A stretch of DNA of 9,537 nt from DATIUV01 sp049322755 (lineage in GTDB: Bacteria > Pseudomonadota > Gammaproteobacteria > Burkholderiales > UBA6910), in assembly GCA_049322755.1 (NCBI GenBank), contig JBMOQX010000020.1, forward strand, positions 1 through 9,537. Direction: 5' to 3'. Positions within the stretch are counted from its first letter, which is position 1; the number at the start of each line of letters is the position of its first letter. The notes below the pieces were generated by a model, which saw only the letters and a list, made by a program, of their open reading frames with translations, was not told where the DNA came from and made no database searches. The position numbers and the translations under genes were made by a program. This document shows positions 1 through 6,147 of this stretch, piece after piece.

Positions 1-7
1 AAGTTAG

Positions 8-127
8 TAAGCGTCCAGACGCTTGCGCATGGATATTCGTAGTCCGCGGGCGCATGTCCTGCAATCACTGACAGATACCTGCCAGTTCGCGATGAGTATC
101 GCTCGAATGCAGGACGGACTACCTATA
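8..127 (+). repeat. Left copy of 120-bp terminal inverted repeat
   Basis: Every base matches the reverse complement of 9418-9537; the match stops at base 128. Internal pairing is extensive. A tip hairpin joins 9-15 to 18-24. A long stem joins 39-45 and 56-63 to 108-115 and 116-122, with bases 46-55 bulged out on one side. That stem encloses two smaller hairpins, one at 67-86 and one at 86-107 with a GAGT loop at 94-97. A 7-base direct repeat GCGCATG lies at 25-31 and 50-56. The identity is seen directly; the nature of the element (dispersed repeat, mobile-element end or structured RNA) is not known to me. Confidence 0.93.
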
Positions 128-129
128 AT
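124..129 (+). promoter_or_regulatory. Possible -10 element at repeat/unique junction upstream of nitrilase
   Basis: A perfect TATAAT straddles the boundary: its first four bases are the last of the repeat and its last two are unique DNA. Transcription from it would start near 136 and give a leader of about 94 bases before the nitrilase ATG. No convincing -35 box is found 16-18 bases upstream, so activity would need an activator or may not exist. Bases 130-217 hold nothing else I recognise. Confidence 0.3.
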
Positions 130-229
130 CCGAATGGAGCCGACGCGCTCGATGATCCGTGCGATCATGTCGCTGCGGCGCGCGGCTCATTCGGCACGTT
201 AGCCCCATACGCCCTACTGGAGAAAGGCC

Positions 230-1171
230 ATGCGAATAGCTGTTGTTCAACGACCGCCGGCGCTGCTGGACCGTTCGAGGACCATAGCGGACGCCGTCAC
301 GGCGATCCGGGAGGCCGCAGCGAATGAGGCCCGGCTCGTGGTTTTCCCAGAGGCGTACATCCCCGGATATCCGTCTTGGATCTGGAGGCTGCGCCCCGGT
401 GGAGACATGGCGCTCGCGGAAAGGCTACACTCGCAGCTCCTCGCAAACGCAGTGAGCCTCGACGGCGACGATCTCGCACCGGTTCGCGAGGCAGCGAAGG
501 AGCACAAGGTGACAGTCGTCTGCGGCATCGACGAGCGCGACGCCGAGTTCAGCCGTGGGACCCTCTACAACACCGTTGTAGTGATCGGGCCAGACGGATC
601 CCTTTTGAACCGTCATCGGAAACTCATGCCGACTAATCCGGAACGCATGGTATGGGGATTCGGCGACGCTTCGGGACTGAAGGTGCTCGATACGACTTGC
701 GGCCGAATCGGAGCGCTGATCTGCTGGGAAAACTACATGCCACTCGCGCGATGTGCGCTTTACGCGCTCGGCGTCGAGATCTACATTGCGCCAACCTATG
801 ATTCGGGCGACAAATGGATCGGCACACTTCAGCACATTGCACGCGAGGGGGGGTGTTGGGTGGTGGGAAGCGGTATGGCCTTTCGATCCAGCGATATTCC
901 TGAAAGCGTTCCAGGCAAGTCGGAGCTGTATCCGAATCCCGATGAATGGATAAATCCGGGAGACTCCGTGGTGATCGAGCCGGGCGGGAAGATCGCAGCT
1001 GGGCCGATGCGGCGTGAACTCGGAATCCTGTACGCAGACATCGATCTTGAACGGGTCGGGATCGCGCGGCGGAGCCTCGATGTGGTCGGTCACTACTCGA
1101 GACCCGATATCTTTCAACTACATGTAAACACAAGTGCGCTCAAGCCCGTCGAATTCGAGGCATCCAAGTGA
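230..1171 (+). CDS. Nitrilase (carbon-nitrogen hydrolase superfamily)
   Basis: The 313-residue protein is predicted to be a cytosolic nitrilase converting an organic nitrile to carboxylic acid and ammonia. The catalytic residues of the family are visible: Glu41 in FPEAYIPGYP, Lys131 in HRKLMPT, a second conserved Glu138 in NPERMVWG, and the nucleophile Cys165 in ICWENYMPL. The C-terminal DVVGHYSRPDIF block is also typical of bacterial nitrilases. The length is slightly short for a family of about 310-370 residues, but no core motif is missing. The ATG is well placed, with GGAG at 219-222 seven bases upstream. The gene stands alone, reads away from the left repeat, and appears less GC-rich than the genes beyond 2270, which suggests acquired DNA. 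The family call is firm; the substrate (aliphatic, aromatic or arylacetonitrile) cannot be told from sequence. Confidence 0.93.
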   Translation: MRIAVVQRPPALLDRSRTIADAVTAIREAAANEARLVVFPEAYIPGYPSWIWRLRPGGDMALAERLHSQLLANAVSLDGDDLAPVREAAKEHKVTVVCGIDERDAEFSRGTLYNTVVVIGPDGSLLNRHRKLMPTNPERMVWGFGDASGLKVLDTTCGRIGALICWENYMPLARCALYALGVEIYIAPTYDSGDKWIGTLQHIAREGGCWVVGSGMAFRSSDIPESVPGKSELYPNPDEWINPGDSVVIEPGGKIAAGPMRRELGILYADIDLERVGIARRSLDVVGHYSRPDIFQLHVNTSALKPVEFEASK

Positions 1172-1271
1172 TCCACTTAGTGCGGGCTCATGGCCAAAGG
1201 TTCAAATATTTCGGACCGAGGAGACCCATCGCTTCAGCCCACTGCGCCAAGACCGCTCCTCGTCGCTCGGA

Positions 1272-1367
1272 CTAGGCCATCACGTCCCGCGCCTCCGGCA
1301 CCTTGCGGAAAACGCTGGCGGCGTAGGGGCAGAGGGCGATGACCTGCACCCGGTTCGCCCGCGCCCA
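1272..1367 (-). pseudogene. Relic of GNAT acetyltransferase gene, C-terminal 31 codons
   Basis: Read leftward, these bases encode 31 residues from WARANRVQV to EARDVMA followed by TAG. The intact GNAT at 2273 ends with the same block, and 26 of the 31 residues agree. The fragment has no upstream coding part: directly beyond it lies a piece of aldolase gene, so the first two thirds of the acetyltransferase have been deleted. It is not expressible as a protein by itself. Differences from the intact copy include synonymous changes, which suggests the fragment came from a diverged homologue and not from a very recent local duplication. Confidence 0.88.
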
Positions 1368-1375
1368 ATCTACCC

Positions 1376-1455
1376 TCGCAACGCAGGATCCGCTTCACCG
1401 CGTCGAAGAGAGTGGCTGTGCATCTGTCGATGGAGGTGAACTGCTGGCGGTGCAC
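1376..1455 (-). pseudogene. Relic of class II aldolase gene, C-terminal piece
   Basis: Leftward translation gives a segment ending FDAVKRILRCEG, matching the FDAVKRILRRE tail of the intact aldolase at 2566. Bases 1376-1447 align without gaps to 2588-2659 at 56 of 72 positions by hand count. The copy is joined almost directly to the GNAT relic, so roughly 210 bases that separate the two blocks in the intact locus are missing here, including the aldolase stop and the GNAT 5' part. Similarity fades after about 1465. Together the two relics are one internally deleted copy of the aldolase-GNAT junction, in the same orientation as the intact one. No other gene is visible in 1172-1564. Confidence 0.83.
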
Positions 1456-1529
1456 TGGACGCGCTTGGGAGCGGCGCTCGTCGGTGACTGCGCACGTTCC
1501 ACCTCTTGCCTCGCATTCAAGGATCCAGC

Positions 1530-1558
1530 TTGCGCGAGATACGCCATTGGCGTATAGT
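1530..1558 (+). promoter_or_regulatory. Promoter of the toxin-antitoxin operon
   Basis: TTGCGC at 1530-1535 and TATAGT at 1553-1558 are separated by exactly 17 bases. The expected start point, seven bases after the -10 box, is base 1565, the first base of the toxin GTG codon. This predicts a leaderless or nearly leaderless mRNA and fits the absence of a Shine-Dalgarno sequence before the toxin. Confidence 0.7.
1539..1555. promoter_or_regulatory. Palindromic operator inside the toxin-antitoxin promoter
   Basis: ATACGCC and GGCGTAT form perfect 7-base inverted arms around a 3-base ATT centre. The palindrome fills the promoter spacer and overlaps the -10 box. This is where the helix-turn-helix antitoxin, alone or bound to toxin, would be expected to bind and repress its own operon. 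The symmetry and position are seen; the binding is inferred from how RelBE/HigBA-type systems work. Confidence 0.72.
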
Positions 1559-1564
1559 TAGGCC

Positions 1565-1870
1565 GTGTTTACATTCGTCGAATCGTCGGTATTCGAGCGC
1601 ATCCGCCCGGCATACCTGGACGACGAATACGCCGAGTTTCAGCAGTATCGGATTCAAAACCCTGAGGCCGGCGAACTGGTTCCGGGCTCGGGCGGGGTGC
1701 GCAAGGTGCGCTGGGCGCGGCCGGGGATGGGAAAGCGGGGCGGGCTTCGGGTCATCGTGCGGTACCGGCCGAGCGAGTTATGGATGCTGACGCTGTATGC
1801 CAAAGCCAGGCGCGAGGACATTCCCGCGCACATTCTCAAGCAGTTGTTGGAGGCGTTCCGTGATGGGTAA
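1565..1870 (+). CDS. Type II toxin, RelE/HigB-2-like mRNA interferase
   Basis: The 101-residue protein has the layout of the RelE/HigB-2 family, whose members cleave mRNA at the ribosome. An N-terminal FVESSVFE block opens it and an acidic DDEYAEFQ segment lies near residues 19-26. A basic core, GSGGVRKVRWARPGMGKRGG (41-60), and an RVIVRY strand follow, then MLTLYAKARREDIP (74-87). The GTG start places the conserved FVES four residues in, as in homologues recalled from the family. There is no ribosome-binding site, consistent with translation of a leaderless mRNA from the promoter at 1530-1558. The stop codon lies inside the antitoxin gene (8-base overlap), so the two are probably translationally coupled. 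The family is confident; endonuclease activity is inferred. Confidence 0.9.
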   Translation: MFTFVESSVFERIRPAYLDDEYAEFQQYRIQNPEAGELVPGSGGVRKVRWARPGMGKRGGLRVIVRYRPSELWMLTLYAKARREDIPAHILKQLLEAFRDG

Positions 1871-2177
1871 GAAACTGACTGGAAAGGCGCTGGCCCGGTT
1901 CGAGGCCGAGCGCGACGTGTGGCAGGAAGTCTTGGGCGGGGTGCGGGAGATCAAGGCCGGCGGGGGTTGGCGGAGGAACGTAGAGGCCAAGTCTCAGGTC
2001 GTTCGGGTTCGCCTGAAGAGTGGATTGTCGCAGGCGCAGTTCGCGGTCGCATTGGGCGTTTCGAAGCGCACGCTGGAACAGTGGGAGCAGGGACGGCGCG
2101 AACCGTCGGGCGCCGCCAAGCAGCTCCTGAAGATCGCGGAGCGCCATCCTGAGGTGCTCGTGGAGGTCGCCGCGTAA
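1863..2177 (+). CDS. nadS: Antitoxin with XRE-type helix-turn-helix, NadS-like
   Basis: The 104-residue protein is the partner of the preceding toxin. The N-terminal 45 residues are charged and likely flexible, suited to toxin wrapping. Residues 53-90 form an XRE helix-turn-helix with SGLSQAQFAVALGVSKRTL and then EQWEQGRREPSG, a pattern I associate with NadS/HigA antitoxins. It should neutralise the toxin and repress the operon through the palindrome at 1539-1555. The ATG at 1863 is chosen because it begins just inside the toxin frame; an in-frame GTG lies immediately before it. Toxin-first order is HigBA-like. After the stop, 2178-2272 contain no gene and no clear terminator. Confidence 0.88.
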   Translation: MGKKLTGKALARFEAERDVWQEVLGGVREIKAGGGWRRNVEAKSQVVRVRLKSGLSQAQFAVALGVSKRTLEQWEQGRREPSGAAKQLLKIAERHPEVLVEVAA

Positions 2178-2272
2178 CGTCGTGGTTTGCGTTTGCTGGA
2201 GGAGGGCGCAACGAGTCATACAAGGAGGGGCTTAACGGTGGCATTGCCGCTGCGCCGGCTCTCTGAAAGGCC

Positions 2273-2542
2273 TTAAGCCAGCACGTCCCGCGCCTCCGGC
2301 ACCTTCCTGAACACGCTCGCCGCGTAGGGGCAAAGGGCGATCACCTTGACTTGATGGCTCCGCGCCCACTCCACCATGGCATCGAACAGTTGACGGCCGA
2401 CGCCGGTGCCGCGGGCGGCGTCGGCGACTTCGGTGTGGTCGACGATGATGCGGGTGTCGCCGGCGCGGCTGAAGGTCATGGCGCCCAGCACCGCGTCGCC
2501 ATCGCGGGCACTGAACTGGCCCTTCGTTTCGCCTAGCTCCAC
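2273..2542 (-). CDS. Small GNAT-family N-acetyltransferase (YjdJ/COG2388 type)
   Basis: This short acetyltransferase of 89 residues is the size usual for the single-domain Acetyltransf_CG type, not a truncation. The acetyl-CoA-binding motif RGTGVG is at residues 44-49 after a TEVADAA strand. The C-terminal block VIALCPYAASVFRKVPEARD is typical of the group. The acceptor is unknown. It is the last gene of a leftward operon, 23 bases after the aldolase stop. The start is uncertain: a good GGAGG lies right after the aldolase stop at the proper distance for a codon reading GTA, while the first standard start in frame is the GTG at 2542, 18 bases from that GGAGG. I chose this GTG because family members begin close to it. 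A decayed copy of its 3' end lies at 1272-1367. Confidence 0.82.
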   Translation of the reverse strand: MELGETKGQFSARDGDAVLGAMTFSRAGDTRIIVDHTEVADAARGTGVGRQLFDAMVEWARSHQVKVIALCPYAASVFRKVPEARDVLA

Positions 2543-2565
2543 CGAGACCTGTACGGCCGGCCTCC

Positions 2566-3291
2566 TTAACCCTCGAAGTCCGGACACTCGCGCCGCAGGA
2601 TGCGTTTCACCGCGTCGAAGTGGGCGACGGCGTAGCTGTCGGTGGAATTGAACTCCTGGTACGTGCGGCGCGCGATCTCGTCGGGTATCCGGCGCAGCGG
2701 CAGACCGGTGGACATCGCCAGCATCTGCAGCTCGCAGGAACGCTCCAGGTAGTAAAGGTCGTCGAACGCCTGCGCCACACCGGGGCCGACGACGATGACG
2801 CCGTGGTTGCCGAGGAACAGCACCCGCTTGTCGCCCAGCGCCTCGGCGAGGCGCTCGCCTTCGGTCGCATCCAGCGCCAGGCCGTTGTAGGCAAGGTCGT
2901 AGGCGCAGTCGTCGTGGAAGCGCAGCGCGTTCTGGCTCGCCGGCTCGAGCCGGCCGCCGTCCACCACCGCCAGCGCGGTGGCGTGGGGCATGTGAGTGTG
3001 CAGGACGCAGCCGGCGCGACGGTTGGCGCGATGCACGGCGGCGTGGATCATGAGCGCAGTCTTCTCCACCTTGCCGCGTCCTTCCATCACCGTGCCCTGG
3101 TCGTCCACCACCAGCAGGTCGCTTGCCCTCACTTCGCTCCAGTGCAGCCCGAACGGGTTCACCAGTAAGCGGTCCTCGCGCCCGGGCAGCTTGACGCTGA
3201 AGTGGTTGCACACGCCCTCGGCCAGCCCGAGGCGCTCCGCCATGCGCAACGCGGCGGCGAGGTCGATACGGGCTTGCTGGGTTGCGTTCAT
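2566..3291 (-). CDS. Class II aldolase/adducin-family protein
   Basis: The 241-residue protein is a full-length zinc-dependent class II aldolase of the AraD/FucA/adducin fold. Likely zinc ligands are His98 and His100 in HTHMPHAT and His163 in GNHG; Glu76 in KVEKTALMIHAAVH is at the place of the catalytic glutamate. Members cleave, epimerise or decarboxylate sugar phosphates or hydroxy acids, but the substrate cannot be assigned here. The ATG at 3291 is preceded by no strong ribosome-binding site, so translation may depend on the upstream gene. It sits 61 bases downstream of the FAD-linked oxidase and 23 bases upstream of the GNAT gene, all leftward, as an operon. Its C-terminus is duplicated in decayed form at 1376-1455. 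Confidence 0.9.
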   Translation of the reverse strand: MNATQQARIDLAAALRMAERLGLAEGVCNHFSVKLPGREDRLLVNPFGLHWSEVRASDLLVVDDQGTVMEGRGKVEKTALMIHAAVHRANRRAGCVLHTHMPHATALAVVDGGRLEPASQNALRFHDDCAYDLAYNGLALDATEGERLAEALGDKRVLFLGNHGVIVVGPGVAQAFDDLYYLERSCELQMLAMSTGLPLRRIPDEIARRTYQEFNSTDSYAVAHFDAVKRILRRECPDFEG

Positions 3292-3352
3292 GGTCGTGGC
3301 GGGAGAGTGGATAGGCTGATTTAACCGCGGAGGCGCGGTGAGGAAGAATTCG

Positions 3353-4759
3353 TCAAGGCTGCCCGGCATCCACATCCCCGGGCGGAAAGATCTTGTCGGG
3401 GTTGAACAGCCCCTCCGGATCGAGGGCGGACTTGATGGCGCGCATGAGGTCGACGCCGTCGCCGGCTTCGGCGCGCAGGTATCGGCGCTTGCCGAGCCCG
3501 ACGCCGTGCTCCCCCGTGCAGGTACCGTCCATCGCCAGCGCCCGCTCGACGAGGCGCGCGTTGAGCGCTTCCGCCGTCGCCAGGTCGCCGGCGTGATCGG
3601 GCCGCACCAGGATGATGAGGTGGAAGTTGCCGTCGCCGACGTGGCCGAAGAGCGGCACCGGCATCGGCGCCGCGGCAATGTCGGCGAGCGTCGCCTCGAT
3701 GCACTCGACGAGCCGCGAGATCGGCACGCAGACGTCGGTGACCACCGCCCGGCTTCCGGGGACCAGCGCCAGGCAGGCGGGGTAGGCTTCGTGGCGAGCT
3801 TTCCACAATCGGCTGCGGTCCTCCGGGCGCTCGGCCCAGCGGAATCCCAGACCCCGGTGCTCATGGGCGATGGCCTGCACTGCCTGCGCCTGTTCGGTCA
3901 CCGACGTGCGGCTGCCGTGGAACTCCAGGAACAGCGTTGGCGCCTCGGCGTACGCGGTCCGGGCGTGACGATTCACAGCGGTCATGGTGAGCGCGTCCAG
4001 CAGTTCGCAGCGGGCAACGGGAATGCCGGACTGGATGGTGCGGATCACCGTGCGCACCGCCGCGTCCACGTCGGGAAACGCGCAGACCGCGGCCGAAATC
4101 GCTTCCGGCACGGGGTGAAGCCGGACCGTGACCTCGGTGATGAGCCCCAGCGTGCCCTCGGCGCCGACGAACAGGCGCGTGAGATCGTAACCGGCGGAGC
4201 TCTTGCGCGCCCGGCGCGCGGTGCGAATCAAGCGGCCATCGGGCGTCACCACCGTCAGCCCCAGCACGTTCTCGCGCATGGTGCCGTAGCGCACGGCGTT
4301 GGTGCCGCTGGCGCGGGTGGAGGCCATTCCGCCCAGCGTGGCGTCGGCGCCCGGGTCGATGGGGAAGAACAATCCCGTGTGGCGCAGCTCCCGGTTCAGC
4401 TGCTCGCGCGTCACGCCGGCCTGCACCACCGCGTCCAGGTCCTCGGGGTGCACCGCCAGCACCCGGTTCATGCGCGAGAAGTCGGCGCACACGCCGCCGC
4501 GGGTGGCGAGCACATGGCCCTCCACCGATGTGCCGACGCCGAATGCGATCACCGGAACGCGGTGCCGGCGGCAGATCGCCGCCAGTGCCCGCACTTCCTC
4601 GTTGGTCTCGGGGAACGCCACCGCGTCCGGCAGCAGCGGGGCGTGGCGGGATTCGTCCTTGCCGTGGTGGCCGCGCACCGCCTCCGCGGTGGACAGCCGC
4701 GGGCCCAGGAGGCTGGTGAGCTCCGCATGGGCGGCGGCGGGAAGGACGGGCGCGTTCAC
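3353..4759 (-). CDS. FAD-linked oxidase, D-lactate/2-hydroxyacid dehydrogenase (GlcD/LDHD-like)
   Basis: The 468-residue flavoprotein belongs to the VAO/PCMH superfamily, with an FAD_binding_4 domain at about residues 40-215 and a FAD-oxidase_C domain from about 220 to 460. The flavin loop GVGTSVEGH (74-82), the SAGYDLTRLFVGAEGTLG region (188-205) and the C-terminal GHVGDGNFH (372-380) and GEHGVG (416-421) motifs are intact. His373, His380 and Glu417 correspond to the metal-binding triad that holds the hydroxy acid in D-2-hydroxyglutarate and D-lactate dehydrogenases. It should oxidise a D-2-hydroxy acid to the 2-oxo acid and pass electrons to a quinone or cytochrome. A GTG start at 4759 opens the frame, with GGAG some 14 bases upstream. 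It is the first gene of a leftward operon, divergent from the transporter. The exact substrate is unknown. Confidence 0.92.
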   Translation of the reverse strand: MNAPVLPAAAHAELTSLLGPRLSTAEAVRGHHGKDESRHAPLLPDAVAFPETNEEVRALAAICRRHRVPVIAFGVGTSVEGHVLATRGGVCADFSRMNRVLAVHPEDLDAVVQAGVTREQLNRELRHTGLFFPIDPGADATLGGMASTRASGTNAVRYGTMRENVLGLTVVTPDGRLIRTARRARKSSAGYDLTRLFVGAEGTLGLITEVTVRLHPVPEAISAAVCAFPDVDAAVRTVIRTIQSGIPVARCELLDALTMTAVNRHARTAYAEAPTLFLEFHGSRTSVTEQAQAVQAIAHEHRGLGFRWAERPEDRSRLWKARHEAYPACLALVPGSRAVVTDVCVPISRLVECIEATLADIAAAPMPVPLFGHVGDGNFHLIILVRPDHAGDLATAEALNARLVERALAMDGTCTGEHGVGLGKRRYLRAEAGDGVDLMRAIKSALDPEGLFNPDKIFPPGDVDAGQP

Positions 4760-4793
4760 GGGCTGGGTTGCTCCGGCGGCAAACGGTTCACTG

Positions 4794-4799
4794 ATTATA
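4794..4799 (-). promoter_or_regulatory. Likely -10 box for the oxidase-aldolase-GNAT operon
   Basis: A perfect TATAAT on the minus strand would start transcription near 4787, about 28 bases before the oxidase GTG. No good -35 hexamer is seen at standard spacing, so an activator may be needed. The box lies in the divergent spacer shared with the transporter gene. Confidence 0.42.
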
Positions 4800-4852
4800 G
4801 ACCGGCGCGTCGCGGCGCCCGATTGTTGACCCCGGGTGAAAGGTCATGTGCC

Positions 4853-4881
4853 TTGGTCATCCCGGGCGCCGCCCGTATACT
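4853..4881 (+). promoter_or_regulatory. Promoter for the MFS transporter
   Basis: TTGGTC at 4853-4858 and TATACT at 4876-4881 are 17 bases apart, giving a predicted start near 4888 and a leader of about 42 bases. The spacer contains the GC-rich palindrome GGGCGCCGCCC-like stretch at 4864-4874. This promoter lies inside the 5' extension of the transporter frame, which supports the later ATG as the true start. Confidence 0.55.
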
Positions 4882-4929
4882 TCCAATGATCCGATTCCAT
4901 CCGCGGCGCAGCTTGCCGCTCAGGTTCCC

Positions 4930-6147
4930 ATGACGAGCAATTGGCGCACCCCTGTCGTGGTTCTCGCCGCCGCCGGCGCGGTGCTGTCGCTTTCGCTCGG
5001 CATTCGCCACGGTTTCGGCCTGTTTCTGCAGCCCATGAGCGACGCCTACGGCTGGGGCCGCGAGGTGTTCGCTTTCGCCATCGCGCTGCAGAACCTGGTG
5101 TGGGGCGCGGCGCAGCCGTTCACGGGGATGATCGCCGACCGCTACGGCGCCGGGCGCGTGGTGGTGACGGGCGGGATCCTGTACGCGCTCGGGCTGGCGC
5201 TGATGGGTTTTTCCGAGAGCGGGACCGTGCTGGGCCTGAGCGCGGGCCTGCTCATCGGCCTCGGGCTCTCGGGCACCGGCTTCTCGGTGGTGTACGGCGC
5301 CGTCGGCCGCGCACTCCCGCCGGAGAAGCGCAGCGTCGGCTTCGGCATCGTCGGCGCCGCCGGCTCGTTCGGGCAGTTCGCCATGCTGCCGGTATCGCAG
5401 TCGCTGATCGGCGGCCTGGGCTGGTTCAACTCGTTGCTGGTGCTGGCGCTGGTGGCGCTGCTGATGGCGCCGCTCGCCGCCGCCCTGATGGAGCGCCGCG
5501 ACGCGCCCGGCGCCTCCGCGGTGTCCAGCCAGTCGCTGCGGGAAGCGCTGCGCGAGGCCGGCGCCCATCGCGGCTTCTGGCTGCTGTGTTTCGGTTTCTT
5601 CGTGTGCGGCTTCCAGGTGGTGTTCATCGCCGTGCACTTTCCGGCGTTCATCGTCGATCAGGGCCTGCCGGTGCAGGTGGGCATGCTGGGGCTCGCGCTG
5701 ATCGGCCTGTTCAACATTTTCGGTTCCTACGCGGCGGGCCACCTGGGCGCGCGCTTCCGCCGCAAATACCTGCTGGCCTGGCTCTACGTGGCCCGGGGCG
5801 CGGTCATCACGGTGTTCCTGCTGCTGCCCATCACCCCGGCGAGCGTCTACGTATTCTCCGCGCTGATGGGCGTGCTGTGGCTGTCGACGGTGCCGCTCAC
5901 CAACGGGCTGGTGGCGCAGATCTTCGGCGTGAAGTACCTGGCGACGCTGTTCGGGTTCGTGTTCTTCGGCCACCAGGTGGGCAGCTTCATGGGCGTGTGG
6001 CTGGGCGGTCTGCTCTATGACGCCACCGGGTCCTACAACGCCGTGTGGGTCATCGCCATCGGTCTGGGGGCCGTGGCCGCGCTGCTGCACTGGCCCATCG
6101 ACGACCGCGAGCTGGCGCGCGCGCCGGCGCAGGCGAGGCCGGCATGA
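4930..6147 (+). CDS. MFS transporter, probably of an organic acid
   Basis: The 405-residue inner-membrane protein has about 12 hydrophobic segments in two halves, separated by a charged central loop around residues 194-215. The MFS motif A appears as GMIADRYGAGR (66-76) between helices 2 and 3. Overall pattern, with HGFGLFLQP in helix 1 and WGREVFAFAIALQN following, resembles the oxalate/formate and monocarboxylate-type carriers, so a carboxylate substrate is plausible. The frame is open from 4846, but the first 28 codons are poorly hydrophobic and overlap the promoter, so I choose the ATG at 4930; its ribosome-binding site is weak. It diverges from the hydroxyacid oxidase operon, which suggests it imports that pathway's substrate. 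The family is firm and the substrate is inference. Confidence 0.9.
   Translation: MTSNWRTPVVVLAAAGAVLSLSLGIRHGFGLFLQPMSDAYGWGREVFAFAIALQNLVWGAAQPFTGMIADRYGAGRVVVTGGILYALGLALMGFSESGTVLGLSAGLLIGLGLSGTGFSVVYGAVGRALPPEKRSVGFGIVGAAGSFGQFAMLPVSQSLIGGLGWFNSLLVLALVALLMAPLAAALMERRDAPGASAVSSQSLREALREAGAHRGFWLLCFGFFVCGFQVVFIAVHFPAFIVDQGLPVQVGMLGLALIGLFNIFGSYAAGHLGARFRRKYLLAWLYVARGAVITVFLLLPITPASVYVFSALMGVLWLSTVPLTNGLVAQIFGVKYLATLFGFVFFGHQVGSFMGVWLGGLLYDATGSYNAVWVIAIGLGAVAALLHWPIDDRELARAPAQARPA

Noticed and set aside
29..202. A 57-codon open frame beginning in the left repeat (MDIRSPRAHVLQ...), also open in the right copy for the first 33 codons and then reading on differently
   Set aside because: The two copies are identical in the shared part, so coding selection cannot be tested. 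There is no ribosome-binding site, the frames diverge after the repeat edge, and the folded structure explains the segment better. I do not annotate it as a gene.
1218..1262. Inverted 7-base arms (CGAGGAG and CTCCTCG) downstream of the nitrilase as its terminator
   Set aside because: The loop is about 31 bases and no T tract follows the right arm, so this is not a convincing intrinsic terminator.
2178..2272. Possible integron attC site after the toxin-antitoxin module (a GCTTAAC box near 2230 and TAAC at the antitoxin stop)
   Set aside because: No matching GTTRRRY box at the expected distance and no long imperfect palindrome, so a gene-cassette reading is not supported. The terminal repeats also lack paired attC R boxes.
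4846..4929. A 28-codon N-terminal extension of the transporter starting at ATG 4846
   Set aside because: It overlaps the best promoter, shows no hydrophobic or signal-peptide character and lacks a ribosome-binding site; normal MFS length is reached from 4930.
3338..4933. Very long open frame on the plus strand opposite the FAD-linked oxidase
   Set aside because: It is a by-product of high GC and third-position bias on the opposite strand. The composition is rich in Arg, Gly, Ala and His with no domain, while the minus strand encodes a complete flavoprotein with all motifs.
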